DNA from: Druceiella hillmani
Taxonomy: Eukaryota; Arthropoda; Insecta; Lepidoptera; Hepialidae
NCBI GenBank assembly: GCA_039881145.1
Contig: JAYKKI010000090.1
Location: forward strand, 7,351,501-7,415,500
DNA length: 64,000 bases
Direction: 5' to 3'
Notes under the pieces: generated by a model
Database searches by the model: none
What the model was told of the DNA's origin: nothing
What the model saw: only the letters and a program-made list of their open reading frames with translations
Part shown: positions 40,040-52,700 of the stretch, piece after piece
Layout: every line of letters begins with the position of its first letter
Position numbering within the stretch: position 1 is the first letter of the stretch
Translations under genes and position numbers: made by a program

Positions 40040-40202
40040 AATTAATTGGCCATGTTTCAACGAGAAGCTAGGGCTCCAAGAGCGCCTTGTCATGAAAGGT
40101 GCAGTGAAGAGTACCGGGAATTGCGTATTATTGCTTATGAGATGGACGGACATATCATGAGCGACCCCTTTGTGGCATTAAGAAGCCAACTGGGCATGTG
40201 AT
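40040..40202 (+). other. Block conserved between A and B with a short shared frame
   Basis: From ATG at about 40,053 a 47-codon frame reads MFQREARAPRAPCHE and then EYRELRIIAYEMDGHIMSD. The counterpart in B (about 48,775-48,900) reads EHQDLRMIAHAMDRHAMGG in the same register but has an upstream stop and a ~26-base deletion. Most differences between the copies change the residue, so purifying selection is not evident. It may be an old exon or transposon fragment. Confidence 0.3.
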
Positions 40203-41000
40203 TTTGAGAAAAAAAAATTAAAACTCCATCCCTACAAAATGCAAATCGTCTAAAAATCTAACGAGAGTGATTATGTTTGAAGGGAAACGTACGAAAGAAT
40301 AATGTTGGAAAGTTTTCGGTCCCCAAGAATGCTCGGAAACATATTGTTTAGCAATGAAGTTCATTTTCACAATGCAGGCTACATAAATACACAAAATAGG
40401 CGTTACTAGAATTGAAATAATCCAATGGGATGGCATCAGAAGAGTTTGCACTGCCTTAAAACAACAATATGGTGCGCGATTTCTGCTCAGCGAATAACTG
40501 GCATGTATTTTTTTAATTAAAGAGAAACTGTGACTACTTGGACATACTGCCGTATGATTGATAAATTTTTGGTATCACAATTCGATGTGTTTCATGAACG
40601 CAACAATAAGATGCATTTTTAACAAAATGGGGGATTCTACACACTGACTATAAAATTAGTAAAAAAGTTTGGAGACATACCCTACCCATCCCGATCATTA
40701 GATTTGACGCCGTGTGATTTTTCTTGTGGAGTTACCTTAAGTCTAAAGTGTATTGTTATATTCCCCGCACTATACTTGGCCTACAAGAAAATATTCTTCT
40801 ATCTATTATTATATATATTACTTGCCAATATGAGGGTTCGTTTACAAGAGCGTATTGAGATAAATGGATGTCATTTCTAAAACATTATTTTTAAAAATTA
40901 AAATCTTCAGGTATATATTACATTTTAAAACTAAAATAAATGTTCCTAACTTATTCGTTTAATTTCAAAATCGAAAAATTCCCGCTGGGCACCCTTAATT
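40200..41000 (+). mobile_element. IS630/mariner-superfamily transposon relic, present in A only
   Basis: Decayed + strand transposase pieces appear in order. ILFSNEVHFHNAGYINTQNRRY matches, in two parts, the FSDEAHFHLNGYVN.QN.RYW block around the first catalytic residue. QQYGARFLLSE follows. Then QNGGFYTLT matches the FQQDGA block, and PYPSRSLDLTPCDF matches the WP.RSPDLTPCDFFLWG block. Both the first and second catalytic Asp positions read Asn; the third-position Asp is present. Stops and frameshifts abound. Copy B lacks the segment between its equivalents of 40,198 and about 41,010. The right end near CGCTGGGCACCCTT (about 40,983-40,997) may be a terminal repeat. Confidence 0.65.
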
Positions 41001-42940
41001 TCATAAATTAATATTAAAATTTGCTGTTCAACGAACTGCACTCCAGGAGAATTTCCTGTTTAACGAATTTCACTCAGTGTGACATTTGGGGCAATATCAC
41101 AATCGTTTAGCATATTTAAACTATTTGTCATTGTAAACTAGTGAAAGCCACAAATAATAAGACTTTAATATATACATCTGAGGGTAATGTATTACACATA
41201 TATACACGCATATACGTTACACATATATACGTTCACATTTATTCAAAATGTATAAATAAAGCCTTACATGTAACGATATTACTCACAAGTGAAACACTTA
41301 TCTAAGCTTTTATCTTCGCGCTAGAAGGAATCCGATATTATACATCACTGAGCTGAATTGGCTTTGCCAAAAGTATTCTTTCATATTTAGAGTACCGTGA
41401 TTTATTGACATTTTGCTGCCACTGAAATCTGTTCCGTTAGGAACTGGAAGTTAGCGAGTTGTCTGGTTGTTGTGTGAATTCAAGTTGAGGAAAGCATTCA
41501 ATTGTGAATGTACGACACAGCGTAATTATTGACGGCTATATAACCAAAAACGGAATTCCAGAAAATAATTTTTTTCTTTATGTAATTACTGTGCCAATTT
41601 GTATGCTAGCTTAATTTCAGTCTCGCAAATATTTAACGGCATCGTGCAAAACTGATTAGTTAACGGTCATAAACAGGTTTTTTTCTAATCCACTGTTTAT
41701 AAAATAGATCTATTTTTTTAAAATGTTTATCTTACATTTCTATTTAAACAATCATATAATATAACATAAAACTTCTTTCTCGTCTTAAAGATTAATAAAT
41801 TATGAAACTTTGGCTGTTGGTTTTTCACAACGCAACGTTTTAACGAATCTCTTTACCGTAGTTTTGAAAAAACCTTTGAAATATCATTTGTTCGTTTTAT
41901 TCTCTTGTGTGTAGAAAGACATTTTAGTAAGAAATTTTCTGTGGAAACACAGAAGAAAAATCTATTTCTGTATTTCTCTTATGTCAATTGAGTGTAACGA
42001 AGTCTGTTAAATAAGTTAAATTTTGTAGTGATTGAAATGTATTTTAGTGGACAAACAAAGGTAAAAGGAATGTTTGTTTTCTGAGCGTTTTTCTTATATT
42101 TTTGTATAAACGTCTTTCAGAATGAATTACTTGATTCCTTTTTGTTCAAGGTACAAATTTCTTATTCTTATTCCTTACAAAAACACTTGTTAAAACGTTA
42201 CTATTGATATATTCCTGATATTGTGAAAAAGTTAAACGAAAAATTAGTTTTGTATTGAGACTATATTTTGGAAAATTGTTCTCTATTAATATTTTACATT
42301 TTAAGTTCAGGTTGATTTCGTTTATAAACAAATAGGGTTTAAAGTAATAATTTCGTTACTTTTTTTACTCAATCCTCATATTTCACACAATGGAGTAGAG
42401 TGTTTGATAAACAATTGATGATTAATATTTAAATTTCTTTGCATGCCTGATTTTTTGCCACATAAAGAAGGCCAAATAAATGCATTGTTCATGACGACGT
42501 TCTTACATAATTATTTTAAAAATCACCGTATAAAATTAATATAAATTTTCTATTTATTTGGATTAGCATTTTTGTTTCAATCAAAATTCTTTATAGATTT
42601 TTTGTACCACCGTATATCAATGAAATGAAAAGTCATGTTATAAGTCGTCGGTTAAATGCTTACTATATTTGTGGTCGACAAAAACGTTCAATTGTGGGAC
42701 AATTGAAATGGAAATGCGCGACAGCTCTATTTGAAATGTTCATTCATTCTATTTCACGATAATCTCTAAAATCTACTATTAATTGAATTTAATTGAATTA
42801 CTGTCAATTTTGTTATGGATACAAATAAATGTATTAGCTGCGTAATCTATAAAACTACGATGCATTTTTATTTCACCATTGCTATCTAACTTATTGTCTA
42901 TTGCCTATTGGTTATTTTCAATGTCGATAAGTTTTTAATT

Positions 42941-43194
42941 AATCTGAAGCCGGTGTTAAAACTGACGACAGCAACTTAATTATACTCATTGTTCTTTCTA
43001 ACAATGACCCCACATTTATGATCGTCATAATTTTTGACTTCAGCAGATTATTCCACTTCACTGATTTTAAAATGTTCTGGCTTATTTGAAGTATTCGAAT
43101 ATTTAATAAAATGTTAATATATCTAATAATGAAATTACATATCCACGCGCCTGCTCCTGACTTCTACAATAATCGTTTTAAATGAAGGAATCAC
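42941..43194. other. Junction region between copies A and B
   Basis: No gene recognised. The breakpoint between the two duplicated segments lies in or close to this interval but cannot be set to the base by eye. Confidence 0.4.
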
Positions 43195-44696
43195 GCAGCT
43201 TATGTGCTTCAAGGAGTTGTTTTTTCTTCCCTTTTCTCAAAGTTTATTTATAACGCTGGACCATGGTGAAACGTAGCATTAGTCGTTGCCATTCTTAACA
43301 TATTATATGTTATGTTTCTTGCAAGACCAAAATGGTGGGATATTTTACTGGATATTAGTGAAATATGGTACCATATACACTGATCTAATTCCACTTTATT
43401 TTAATATGTCAATACGTAGGCGCAAGAAGACACATGCAAAAGTTTAAAAGGAACTTCATTTTAAATCTACATCCACATACTATGAGGAAGGTAATTAATT
43501 TATATATTATAGTAAAATAATAAGGTTCTTTCATGTAAACGAAAATAATTTTTGTTAGTCGAAAACCTGGAAATGTAAGCAGAGATAGATTTATTTTTGC
43601 AAAAAATATTTTAACATACGCTCATGAAATATTTGTGCTTTCAATTGGTATGTTTTCTTTTCTGACTATATTATTGGGCGTATTGTGATTTTTAGTCTCG
43701 TATTGTTTTATGAAAATGCAAGTATAGCCGTTGCCTTCTATTTTGTATCAACTTCCCAATAACATGTCGTTTCACTTGCGCTCGACATATTTACATATTT
43801 CTGACTCTTTTGGAACAAACACCCGCAATGTTATCTTTCAATTATTGCCGAAGTGTTTTTAAATTTCTGCCCGTTTTTGCATGTTGTTAACTAAGAGCAT
43901 GCCATATTTGCGTATTATTCATGTCAGCGTTGAAAAGTATATAAAATATCTGTAACACGCATAGTGGGCAGTGGCTAAAGAAAGGAAAATGTGGGATTGC
44001 GTAGAGAAAAGAAGGAAAGAAGAAAAAGTCGGTCCGTCCAAGATCTGAACTGGAACAATCAAGATTAAGAAAGAAACGATGTTATTAGATGTTGACCTTA
44101 AAGTTACTAAAAAATCAAAATAATAATTTTATATTTCATAACTTTTGCGATATTTACATTTTTATATTTGTAAATGATATCCGGTTATCACATTTGTTTC
44201 GGTGGAGAAAAGTAATATTAAGACATAGAAATAGCATAAATGAAATACAAGGTACAATTAAATCTTTATGTGTCCAAGTGTACACAGGATCGTCGTAGTA
44301 CCAGCTGTACTCGTACCTCACAAGACTTTTTTCATTATTAGACTGGACTAAGTTATTATTTTATCTGGGCGATGTCTTTATCGATTTCGTCGGTGTTTTG
44401 TCAAGTTATTTAAAAAAAAATCAATAAATATATGAGAATGATTACTATAAAATTGTAGTAAACAACTTATAATTTTTTGTGTGGTACCAGGTCCTGATAA
44501 TAATTATTTTAGTTTATTTAAATAATATTTTACTTGTGAAATAATCATGAAATATTTTTCCTAATTCTCTTGTAGTTGTTTGAATCGATAGGATAAATTG
44601 GAATAAAATTTAGAAAACTAGAAAAAATTTTAAAAATATGCAATTTGTATTGGAGTAAGTAGATAAAGTAAACTTGTTAAATTCTTTAAATATTCA

Positions 44697-44699
44697 GTA

Positions 44700-44737
<38 letters not shown>
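44697..44737. repeat. (TA)n microsatellite followed by poly-T
   Basis: About 25 bp of TA runs into 17 T residues, immediately upstream of the LINE relic. Confidence 0.95.
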
Positions 44738-44844
44738 CAAGGTTCGTTGCTCTTCGCTCTATGATAATTTTAGATTGAGCAAAGTTCCGATACCTTAAGG
44801 AAACTTTTAAAAAGGGCAATTGTTTGAGTAATTGAATTCCAGAT

Positions 44845-46135
44845 AGCAGGCTGACGTGATAAATACGAAATTCAAGAAAGCATTTGACAAAGTTTATCAC
44901 CTAATATTGATGCAAAAACTGGTATTTAACGAAATCAGGGGTAACCTGCTTAGATGTACTTTTTCATGTTTAACTGCTAGACAGTAAACAATTAAAATAA
45001 ATGGTTTCTTTTCACCACATGTCCATGTGACTTCTGATGTACCACAGCGGTGTATATTAGGCCCTTTCTTCTTTATTTTATTTATTAACGATATAAGTAC
45101 TTGTTTTAGAAATAGTAATATTCTAATATATGTAGACTAACTACAACTATTTACTCTTGCGAAAGATACCCATGACTTTTCGTATATGCAAGCTGATCTG
45201 GATAGACTTCATCTTTACGATGAAGGGAACAAAATGGGTTTAAGTTACTCGGAGTGCAATAAATCTCTTTCACAACTCACTTGAAAATGTTAACAGCATT
45301 CATGAACTTGGTGTAATTTTTATTATATATTATGTGTAAGACCTTCCCAAGCCAAGCATTATGGCTTGTATTAAGAATAGCCAAAGTATTTAAAATGCTG
45401 AAACATACTTAACCTTGTACAATGTTCTGTAAGGTCACAACTTGAATAGGCTGTTGTTGTTTGGAATGCACTATATGCCACTTATTATCACAGTATTGAG
45501 AACACACAAAACAAAATTTTGAAAATCCTTCAGCGTCGTATAGGTGGCTCTAAATTATCATACAAAGCGTTACTTAATAATTACAAGTGTGATGCCCTCT
45601 GTTATCAAAAGTATTTAAAATGCTGAAACATACTGAACCTTGGACAATGCCCTTGTAAGATCATAACTTGAATAGTCTGTTGTTGCCGGGAATGCACTAT
45701 ATGCCACTTATTATGACAGTATTGAGAACATTCAAAAAAAAAATTTGAAAGCACTTCAGCATCGTATAGGTAGGTGGCTGTAAATTATCGTACAAAGCGT
45801 TACTCAATAATTACAAGTGTAATACCCTCTATTATTGACGTTCATTATTAGAGTGGTGGTTATGTTCAACATCTGTCAAGGTAAATATGACTGTTCACTT
45901 CTGCTGAGTCAGATTAGGATTTGAACTCCCAAACTAACTCGTAGCTATCTCTTATCTCATGTCGATAATACACTAACAAACATAGGTGTCAGGGCACTGC
46001 TACGGCGGCTGTGCGACTTACACAATAAAGAGATGTTGACGTTTGACATCCTTGCTAGTCCACGCCCCCAGTTTTGTTCAAATATAAAGAATAGGCTCCG
46101 TGAAATTCATGCCCAACAGATGGGTCAGCAATGTT
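44845..46135 (+). pseudogene. Non-LTR retrotransposon (Jockey/CR1-like) reverse transcriptase relic
   Basis: The + translation gives the RT palm in order: QADVINTKFKKAFDKVYH (motif A region), IRGNLLRC, a TARQ.TIKINGFFS block, VTSDVPQRCILGP (family pattern VTSGVPQGSILGP), FILFINDISTCF, YVD-stop-LQLF in place of FADDLKLF, then QADLDRLHLYDEGNKMGL. Further on are the usual C-terminal pieces (RSQLEY-like, VVVWNALYATY-like, NKILKILQRRIGG and RTLTNIG-like blocks). The Asp expected in motif A (TDF) is Lys and the YADD box is broken by a stop, so it could not catalyse synthesis. A 225-bp tandem duplication interrupts the C-terminal part. Copy A has no counterpart. Confidence 0.85.
45383..45838 (+). 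repeat. 225-bp tandem duplication inside the LINE relic
   Basis: The copies at 45,383-45,607 and 45,608-45,838 share AAGTATTTAAAATGCTGAAA, the GGAATGCACTATATGCCACT block and the ATTACAAGTGT end. They differ by scattered substitutions and a short GTAG insertion. The duplication happened after the element was already in place or already dead. Confidence 0.92.
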
Positions 46136-46324
46136 ATTTTTATTTTATTTTAATCATTGTTTGTGCAACTTAGTTAAATACTTACATATATAACTTGTAA
46201 TCCATAATTGCAGCTTTATTTTAATTTATAAGTTAATAACAAATGTTTTCCGTATTAATGTTATATTTAATTAAAAAAAACCTTTTTTTTGCATACTTAA
46301 GTTAACATTGCCACATTTATGTAG

Positions 46325-46585
46325 TATTATATTTAATTGAATATTCACAGTTAAATGAAACTACGTGATGTACTATTATTTCTATTTTCTTTGAGTTCTT
46401 TACCACGAGCTAGATTTCGTCGTATTACAACATCTCCAAAGCCTATTAGCAAAGAATAACACTTAGGAACTTTCAACGGCATTTATAAATTACACAAAAC
46501 AATAGCAGAAGTCAGGTCTATGCGGGTTTTCCCACAGCTTACGTTAGTGAGTTTATTGCAGGGAAGCGGTGTAATTTTTATCATA
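46325..46585 (+). repeat. Dispersed repeat, forward copy
   Basis: About 260 bp that match the reverse complement of 60,700-60,960 throughout. Shared blocks include TTCTTTACCACGA, TACAACCTC/ATACAACATCT, GGGTTTTCCCAC and a GCGGTGTA end. It starts about 190 bp after the LINE relic and could be its 3-prime tail or a separate short element. No coding signal. Confidence 0.8.
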
Positions 46586-47447
46586 CTTTCGAAAGTTACA
46601 TAATTTACAAGTATTTTAGTGAGAGTAATAAATTAAATTGATGTTATTCTTTGAGGTAATATAATGCAAATACTCCGGTGTACGTAATAAAATTAAATGG
46701 ATATTATTCTCAGTAATATATTTATACAATAGCAAGGGTATATTATATTTAATACAAGGTTAATCACTAATCACATATATCGTCCGTTTTATTTATTTAT
46801 TTTTAACTTTTATTTATACTTTTTATTTTGTTTGTGTGATGTGTAGCCGGGCTGAAATAATTTGGACCGTTATTGTTACGTAGATACTTTGGACAAATGC
46901 CGATTATTTTGTTGTCACGTGAATAACGATCTGAGAGAGGCACCGGTGGCCTCATTTGAGTACAGACGAATATTATATACGAATTACTATTGAATTCGCA
47001 AAGATTTGATACTCATTATAATAGATTTTTGTTCGCAAAAGTACTTTTATTTATCAATAGAATGAATAAGAGACTTGTATGCATATATCCTTGGTTACAT
47101 CATTCAAACTTATTCACCCGTCTAATTCCCAAATACCCTTCTGTCTTCTTGAAAAGTAATTTACTATCTAAGCGTAAAACTTTGCAATCAAATGAATTCT
47201 GACACTGGGAAATTAACCTTCATGAATATCTTCAAAGGTTGTCTGAAAAGTTTTAAACTTCTCAACCTTCTGCTTTTCGAATTTATGTAAATATTTGTAT
47301 TGCAATTCTGAATTCCAATTAACATTTAATTATGTTTTCTTTTATTACCCGATGGAATTACATACCAACATTTTTCTTCTCTTCTTTATTCTATTAAAAC
47401 TACTGCTTTGATTGAAGAAGGTTACATCTAGAACAATTAGTCCGCAG

Positions 47448-47497
<50 letters not shown>

Positions 47498-47499
47498 AA

Positions 47500-47596
<97 letters not shown>
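47448..47596. repeat. (TA)n microsatellite with interruptions
   Basis: About 150 bp of TA with several AAATA and TGTA interruptions, specific to copy B. Confidence 0.97.
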
Positions 47597-48944
47597 AACA
47601 GTTGATTTCTATTCATGACATTTTATATAAATGTGTAAACAATTTTATATAATTTTAAGTGAAAATATAATATACATATAATAAAATAATAAATTTCATT
47701 ATGAAAAATTTGTATATCTTTTCATTTAGCTGTATGAATAAAAAAATACAATTTGCGGAAAAGGTTTTCGTGTTAACATATTTTTTATTTAAATATACCG
47801 GTACCTTTATGTACTTTTATACTTAAATTAAATAATACGATGGTTTCCATATGAAGTAACAAATGAAAAGTAACAAAATTATTTCATTTTCTTACTGAGT
47901 AATTATGACAATCAGAAATATATGATTCGTTTTAAATGAAAAAATATATGAAGAAATATATTAATATATTAGCCTTAAGAACCTGAACGAACTTTTACGT
48001 GTCACGCAACGAGCGTTACTTAAGTATATATAAAAATTTAAAGATTTAAGAGACATTGAATATTTTTTCTAAGAGTTTCTGAAAAGTTAATGTGTATTTC
48101 GTTAGATTTTCATTCCTATTTTTATGTCTCCTTAACAATATTTGATACATTCAAAATACAATAAATGCGCGTTTATGAAGATGGTTTCTGTGGTTTGCAT
48201 TATAATCATAAATTCCGTTTAATTTTTTTCACCTTTCCGGATATTGAACTTGGCATTTTGTAATAAACAACTTTTGGTATCTCTGTTTTTTGTCTATAAT
48301 TTTCCTACCTGTTAATAGTCTATACTAACGTGTTCCCATCTTCTTTTTGATTCTTGCACTTTTCGTCCCATAAAATTTATGATAACTTTGGACTCGCACA
48401 CTGCTCTATTGAGAAAGTTCTTCAAAGATATTTAATAACATCATACTTGACACTTTAAGTTTTATTTTGCAATTTCAATTTTTAAAATTTTTCGAGCATA
48501 TATTTTCAAGCGATATGATTAAATGTAATTATTTAAAATATTCGATACATTTTTTTTCTATTTTCATAGCTTTCCTATTTCATATATATACAGGATAGGT
48601 TAACTTTTTACTCTATTCCCTAATTATTTCGAAGAAATATTAATTCCAATTTCGCTGCCTTTAGCTTACTTTCGTCTCTTTTTCTCTCTTGCATATTTAA
48701 TTTACGCCAGATATGAAATACCATACCCCAAGCGGTCAGCATCAAACAGCGTCTATTGACCATGGTACATTTTCGGATACTTAAATTCTTTTGCCACATC
48801 TCGCTGCGGAACGAGAGTTAGGACTACATAGAGCACCAGGACCTGCGTATGATTGCTCATGCGATGGACCGTCATGCTATGGGCGGCTCCATTGTAGCAA
48901 TTTACTAAACTAACGGGCAGTAGAAATAGTTGAACTAACAACAA

Positions 48945-49350
48945 GTAGATAATGCACCCACATGGGCATTATTTAGCCTGTGACAGCACCACTTGGCTGA
49001 GGGACTACTTATCCCTTTATATCCTATGAACGTATTCGGTAATTACTTAGCTCTTGACAGTACAACTTGATCGATGAGTCTTGAATGATCTTGGTGTCTA
49101 TGATCGCTCTGTCAGCAGAATCGTGATTAAGAAGATGATGAATTCTTTTGTTTTCTTAGATATTCGTTTATTATAAACTGCTTTTGTTGTTTTCAATGAA
49201 ATAAATAAGTTTTATAAATACTCGGATGAATCTATTTATTTAAGGTGTACTCTTGAATTCTACAAAGGAAGAACAATGCTCTAAAAATTTATAATAATTC
49301 CTTTTAACAGTAAGTGCAAAATGTGCGTGCCGCTAAAACTCAGAAGCGAG
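48945..49350. other. Non-coding stretch left of the Helitron
   Basis: No gene recognised. It has no counterpart in A and is probably inserted DNA belonging to the Helitron or to an older insertion. A possible Helitron 5-prime TC terminus is TCCCGGTACG at 49,351, whose sequence resembles the inverse of the 3-prime stem, but this is tentative. Confidence 0.35.
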
Positions 49351-49436
49351 TCCCGGTACGATCAAGGGAATTATATGGTATGGAAACCCTCTATCCGTCA
49401 TCCACAAAGAAGGTTATCACTTTTATCATTTTTGTG

Positions 49437-49553
49437 GAATGTTTGGAAATAGTCTGGAACGTTCGGAAACATCCCATATCATTATGAAACATTTCGAAAC
49501 AGTCTCAAATGTTATGGAATGTTCTGGAACATTACCTGGAGCCTTTTTATATT
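49437..49553 (+). promoter_or_regulatory. Long heat-shock-element array with TATA-like box upstream of the Helitron gene
   Basis: Five-base-phased units run GAA-tg-TTt-gg-AAA-...-GAA-cg-TTC-gg-AAA from 49,437. A second set at 49,517-49,534 is GAAtgTTCtgGAAcaTTa, three perfect units and one near-perfect. TTTATATT follows at 49,546-49,553. HSE-bearing Helitrons that place nearby genes under heat-shock control are known in Caenorhabditis elegans. That this copy still binds HSF is inference. Confidence 0.6.
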
Positions 49554-49570
49554 GGTGGGATTACCCATTG

Positions 49571-49629
49571 GTCATGAGTTCGAACCGTCATGAGTTCGAA
49601 CCGTCAGAAGACCCGTCATGAGTTCGAAC
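49571..49629 (+). repeat. Three copies of a 16-bp repeat after the TATA-like box
   Basis: GTCATGAGTTCGAACC occurs at 49,571 and 49,587 and, missing its last base, at 49,615. Each holds the palindrome GTTCGAAC. The array lies where transcription of the Helitron gene would be expected to begin. Confidence 0.9.
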
Positions 49630-49789
49630 GTCAGTTTCTTATCAGTGAAGTGTAGTAAGTGAATAAAAATAAACAGTGAAGTGTGAGTAATCAAAGCGAA
49701 ACAGTGACTGAATATAAATTGAAAATAAAGTGCAAAGTGTACTTAGTGTATTTTTTTATAAAAAGTTGATTTGGTTTTTATTTTATATG

Positions 49790-52700
49790 ATATCCAAACG
49801 TGAAAGAAGACAAGATCTTGAAAGTTTTGAAGCAAAACGGCGAAAAATAAGAATAGCGGAAAAAGGAAACAGTTGAAGAGCGCGAAGCACGTTCCCAATG
49901 AACGAAAATGTTTATCGTGAGAAGCTGTGAAACCGAAGGACAAGGAAGTGAACGAATTGGAGAATCAAGAATTCAGACACAATCTTATAATAAAACACAG
50001 CGAACGCAAGCTACCCACGAAAATATTCTGCAAAAAGCGCAAACGAGGACAAGTAAACAGTATAACCTAACAAATGAAGCATTCACTATGAACCAACGAA
50101 AAAATATAACAAACACAAACCAGTCGTAATCAGAAAAGTAGATAAAATCTGCTAATCTTTTAGTGGATAATATCTGCAATCAGGAATCGGTTGCATGAAT
50201 AAAAGTATTACATTACCACCGCTGTAAGCACCTCCGCAGAAATTTTTACATTACATGACCGGGAAAACTCGAGAATCTAAACAGTTTCTTCAAAATATAA
50301 AAGCGTACAACGTCTGCTTCCAAATGACTTCTTTCTGTGTCACTTTGATCAACACTAACAGAGATGAAATAAATTATGTTTTTTTCCATCCAAGGCCAAA
50401 TCTATCATAAAATGGGATCATTACTACCACTACCCAACGAAGACTATAAATTTCTGCAAATATATTTAATTGAAAATGAAGAAATTGAAATTGATCAACG
50501 ATGCACAAACATCAGTGTACAGAGAATTTTACACAAGAAAATCAACTTATTCACATATTCAAAACAGCACTAGACCGAATGATTTTTGATGACTGTAAAG
50601 TTATAATCCGAACCAACGAGAAACCCACGAACCTTGATTTAATGGACCTCTGAAACATGAAGTCGCCATCGTAATCGTGGACAATGAAAACACAAGCCGT
50701 GACATAATTGTACAACGAAGAAGAGAAAGACTACAAAGTATTGCAGAGACACACCGTTCATAGGATGCACTCCAATATCCATTAATATTTCTGCACGAAG
50801 AGAGCGTAATTTTAATGTAAAACAAATCCAGCCTGGAATAGGTGTAGAAACATACAAAAAAGTCAATTTCAAGGAGTTCTGTGCATACCGCTTAATAATC
50901 AGAGATAATGGTACATACAATCACATTCTTAACACTCGCCGTTTATTTTATCAACTCCAGGTAGATTTGTATGCAAAAATAGAAGCGGAACGGATGCATT
51001 ATATAAGACTGAATTAAGAATGAATACATAGAAAAATACATCCACCTTCGAGACGTGATAATAAATGACGAAAACATTGACGATATTGTATCAATGGTAA
51101 TCTTACTCTCATTTTACACAGGAAGTCCAAGTCATGCACGAATACAATCAAGATGCCATGACCTACGTAAGAAAATATGGACGACTTGACCTCTTCATAG
51201 CATTCACATGCAGTTGCATGTGGCCAGAAATCATAGAAGTATTAAGACAAGGACAAGCCCCAACGAATTGGCAAAAACAAATGAGATTTATAGAAGTCAT
51301 CATAAATACCACATCTTTGGAACCATGTACGTATACAATCAAATGGCAAAAACGAGGATTGCCTCACTATACGCACACAAACTGGAGATGATGGCTATCT
51401 CAAATACAAATACGATCACGACAGAAAAGTGGCTTTACCGTAAAAATAAAACAAATACGAGGTAAAGGCAAACTGGAAATAGATAATCAATTAGTAATAC
51501 CATATAACTTACAACTTTCCAAAATGTTCCTGGAACACATATACGTAGAATACACCAATTAAATAAAATCCATTAAATGCATAAGTATTGGAACAAAGGC
51601 AGTACCATGGCGGTATTTCAAATAGATATAGACAGTGAATAACAAAACAGAAACGACGACATCCTCATGTACCAAATTGAAAGATACATTAACAGTGAAG
51701 AAGCAGCGTGGCGAATTTGTAGTTTTCCCGTACACTAGCATGAACCAACTGTGCTACATCCAGCAATACATTTGGAGAATTGACAGAGTTTCCTTCGCAA
51801 ATGATGTCGCCAGAAAAATGTCAAGTGAACCTCCTAAGAATATAATATTAACAGCCTTTTTCCAACTATGCGAAACGGGTCCATGCGGGAAAACACTACT
51901 ATGTGTCGACGTTTCTACCTATTGTACGTGACAGATAACAAGAAAAATCTTTCAAAGACGAAAACAAAAAACTCTAGTAGAGAATCATTTAGGAATTAAT
52001 AAAACTAACGCACTAGGCTGAGTACACACCGTACATCCGAACAACGCCGAATTTTTATATTTCCGGATATTGCTACACAAAATACGGGGACCAACAAGTA
52101 TCACAGATGTCAAGACTGTTGATGGTTACTTACACCATATGTACAGAGAAGCATGGCAATGCTTAGGACTACTGGAAATCATCAACCACTGGAGATTAAC
52201 ACTGCAAGAAGCCTCACTCACAGCCTCAGCTGAAAAAATCAGGGACTTATTCGCTATAATATTAACAACATTTAAACCATGGAATCCAAAACAGCTATGG
52301 GATTCCTTCAAAGAGAGCATTAGTGATGACCTACTGTACCAAATCCGACAAATTCATCCAGAACTGGCCATCGAATTCAACGCCGACATCTTCATTGAAA
52401 CACTTATTCGCCTAGAAAATAAATGTTTAGCAACAAAAAACCAGACCTTAGTACAAGTTGGGGTGTCAGCACCACGACCCGATGTTTTCAGAGTACTAAA
52501 CTTTGAAAATAAAAAGGAACCAAGCTACAACATCACCAAACTATTTTAATACATTGCTCATAACGAACCGCTCCTCAATAACAATAAAAAAAATTACAAC
52601 GTTATCATGGACCGGATCAACGACAACATTGGCGGAATTATTTACTTGGACAAACAAGACTGCACCGAAAAAAGGGTTCTTATAAATCTACTGCTGACAG

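Larger units (their letters stand above)
34930..42940 (+). repeat. Segmental duplication, copy A
   Basis: Collinear with 43,195-55,960. Anchors include 34,990-35,110/43,240-43,350, 35,310-35,360/43,520-43,575, 35,440-35,640/43,620-43,820, 36,090-36,180/44,280-44,350, 36,700-36,760/47,090-47,150, 38,940-39,010/48,160-48,230, 40,110-40,190/48,840-48,910, 41,030-41,180/54,410-54,540 and 42,600-42,740/55,615-55,750. A is shorter because B received the LINE and the Helitron. A received the mariner, SINE and IS630-like insertions. No intact gene recognised between these. Confidence 0.88.

Noticed and set aside
48753..48944. 63-codon minus-strand frame in B
   Set aside because: It is antisense to the block shared with A (40,040-40,202), and the minus frame is not preserved in A.
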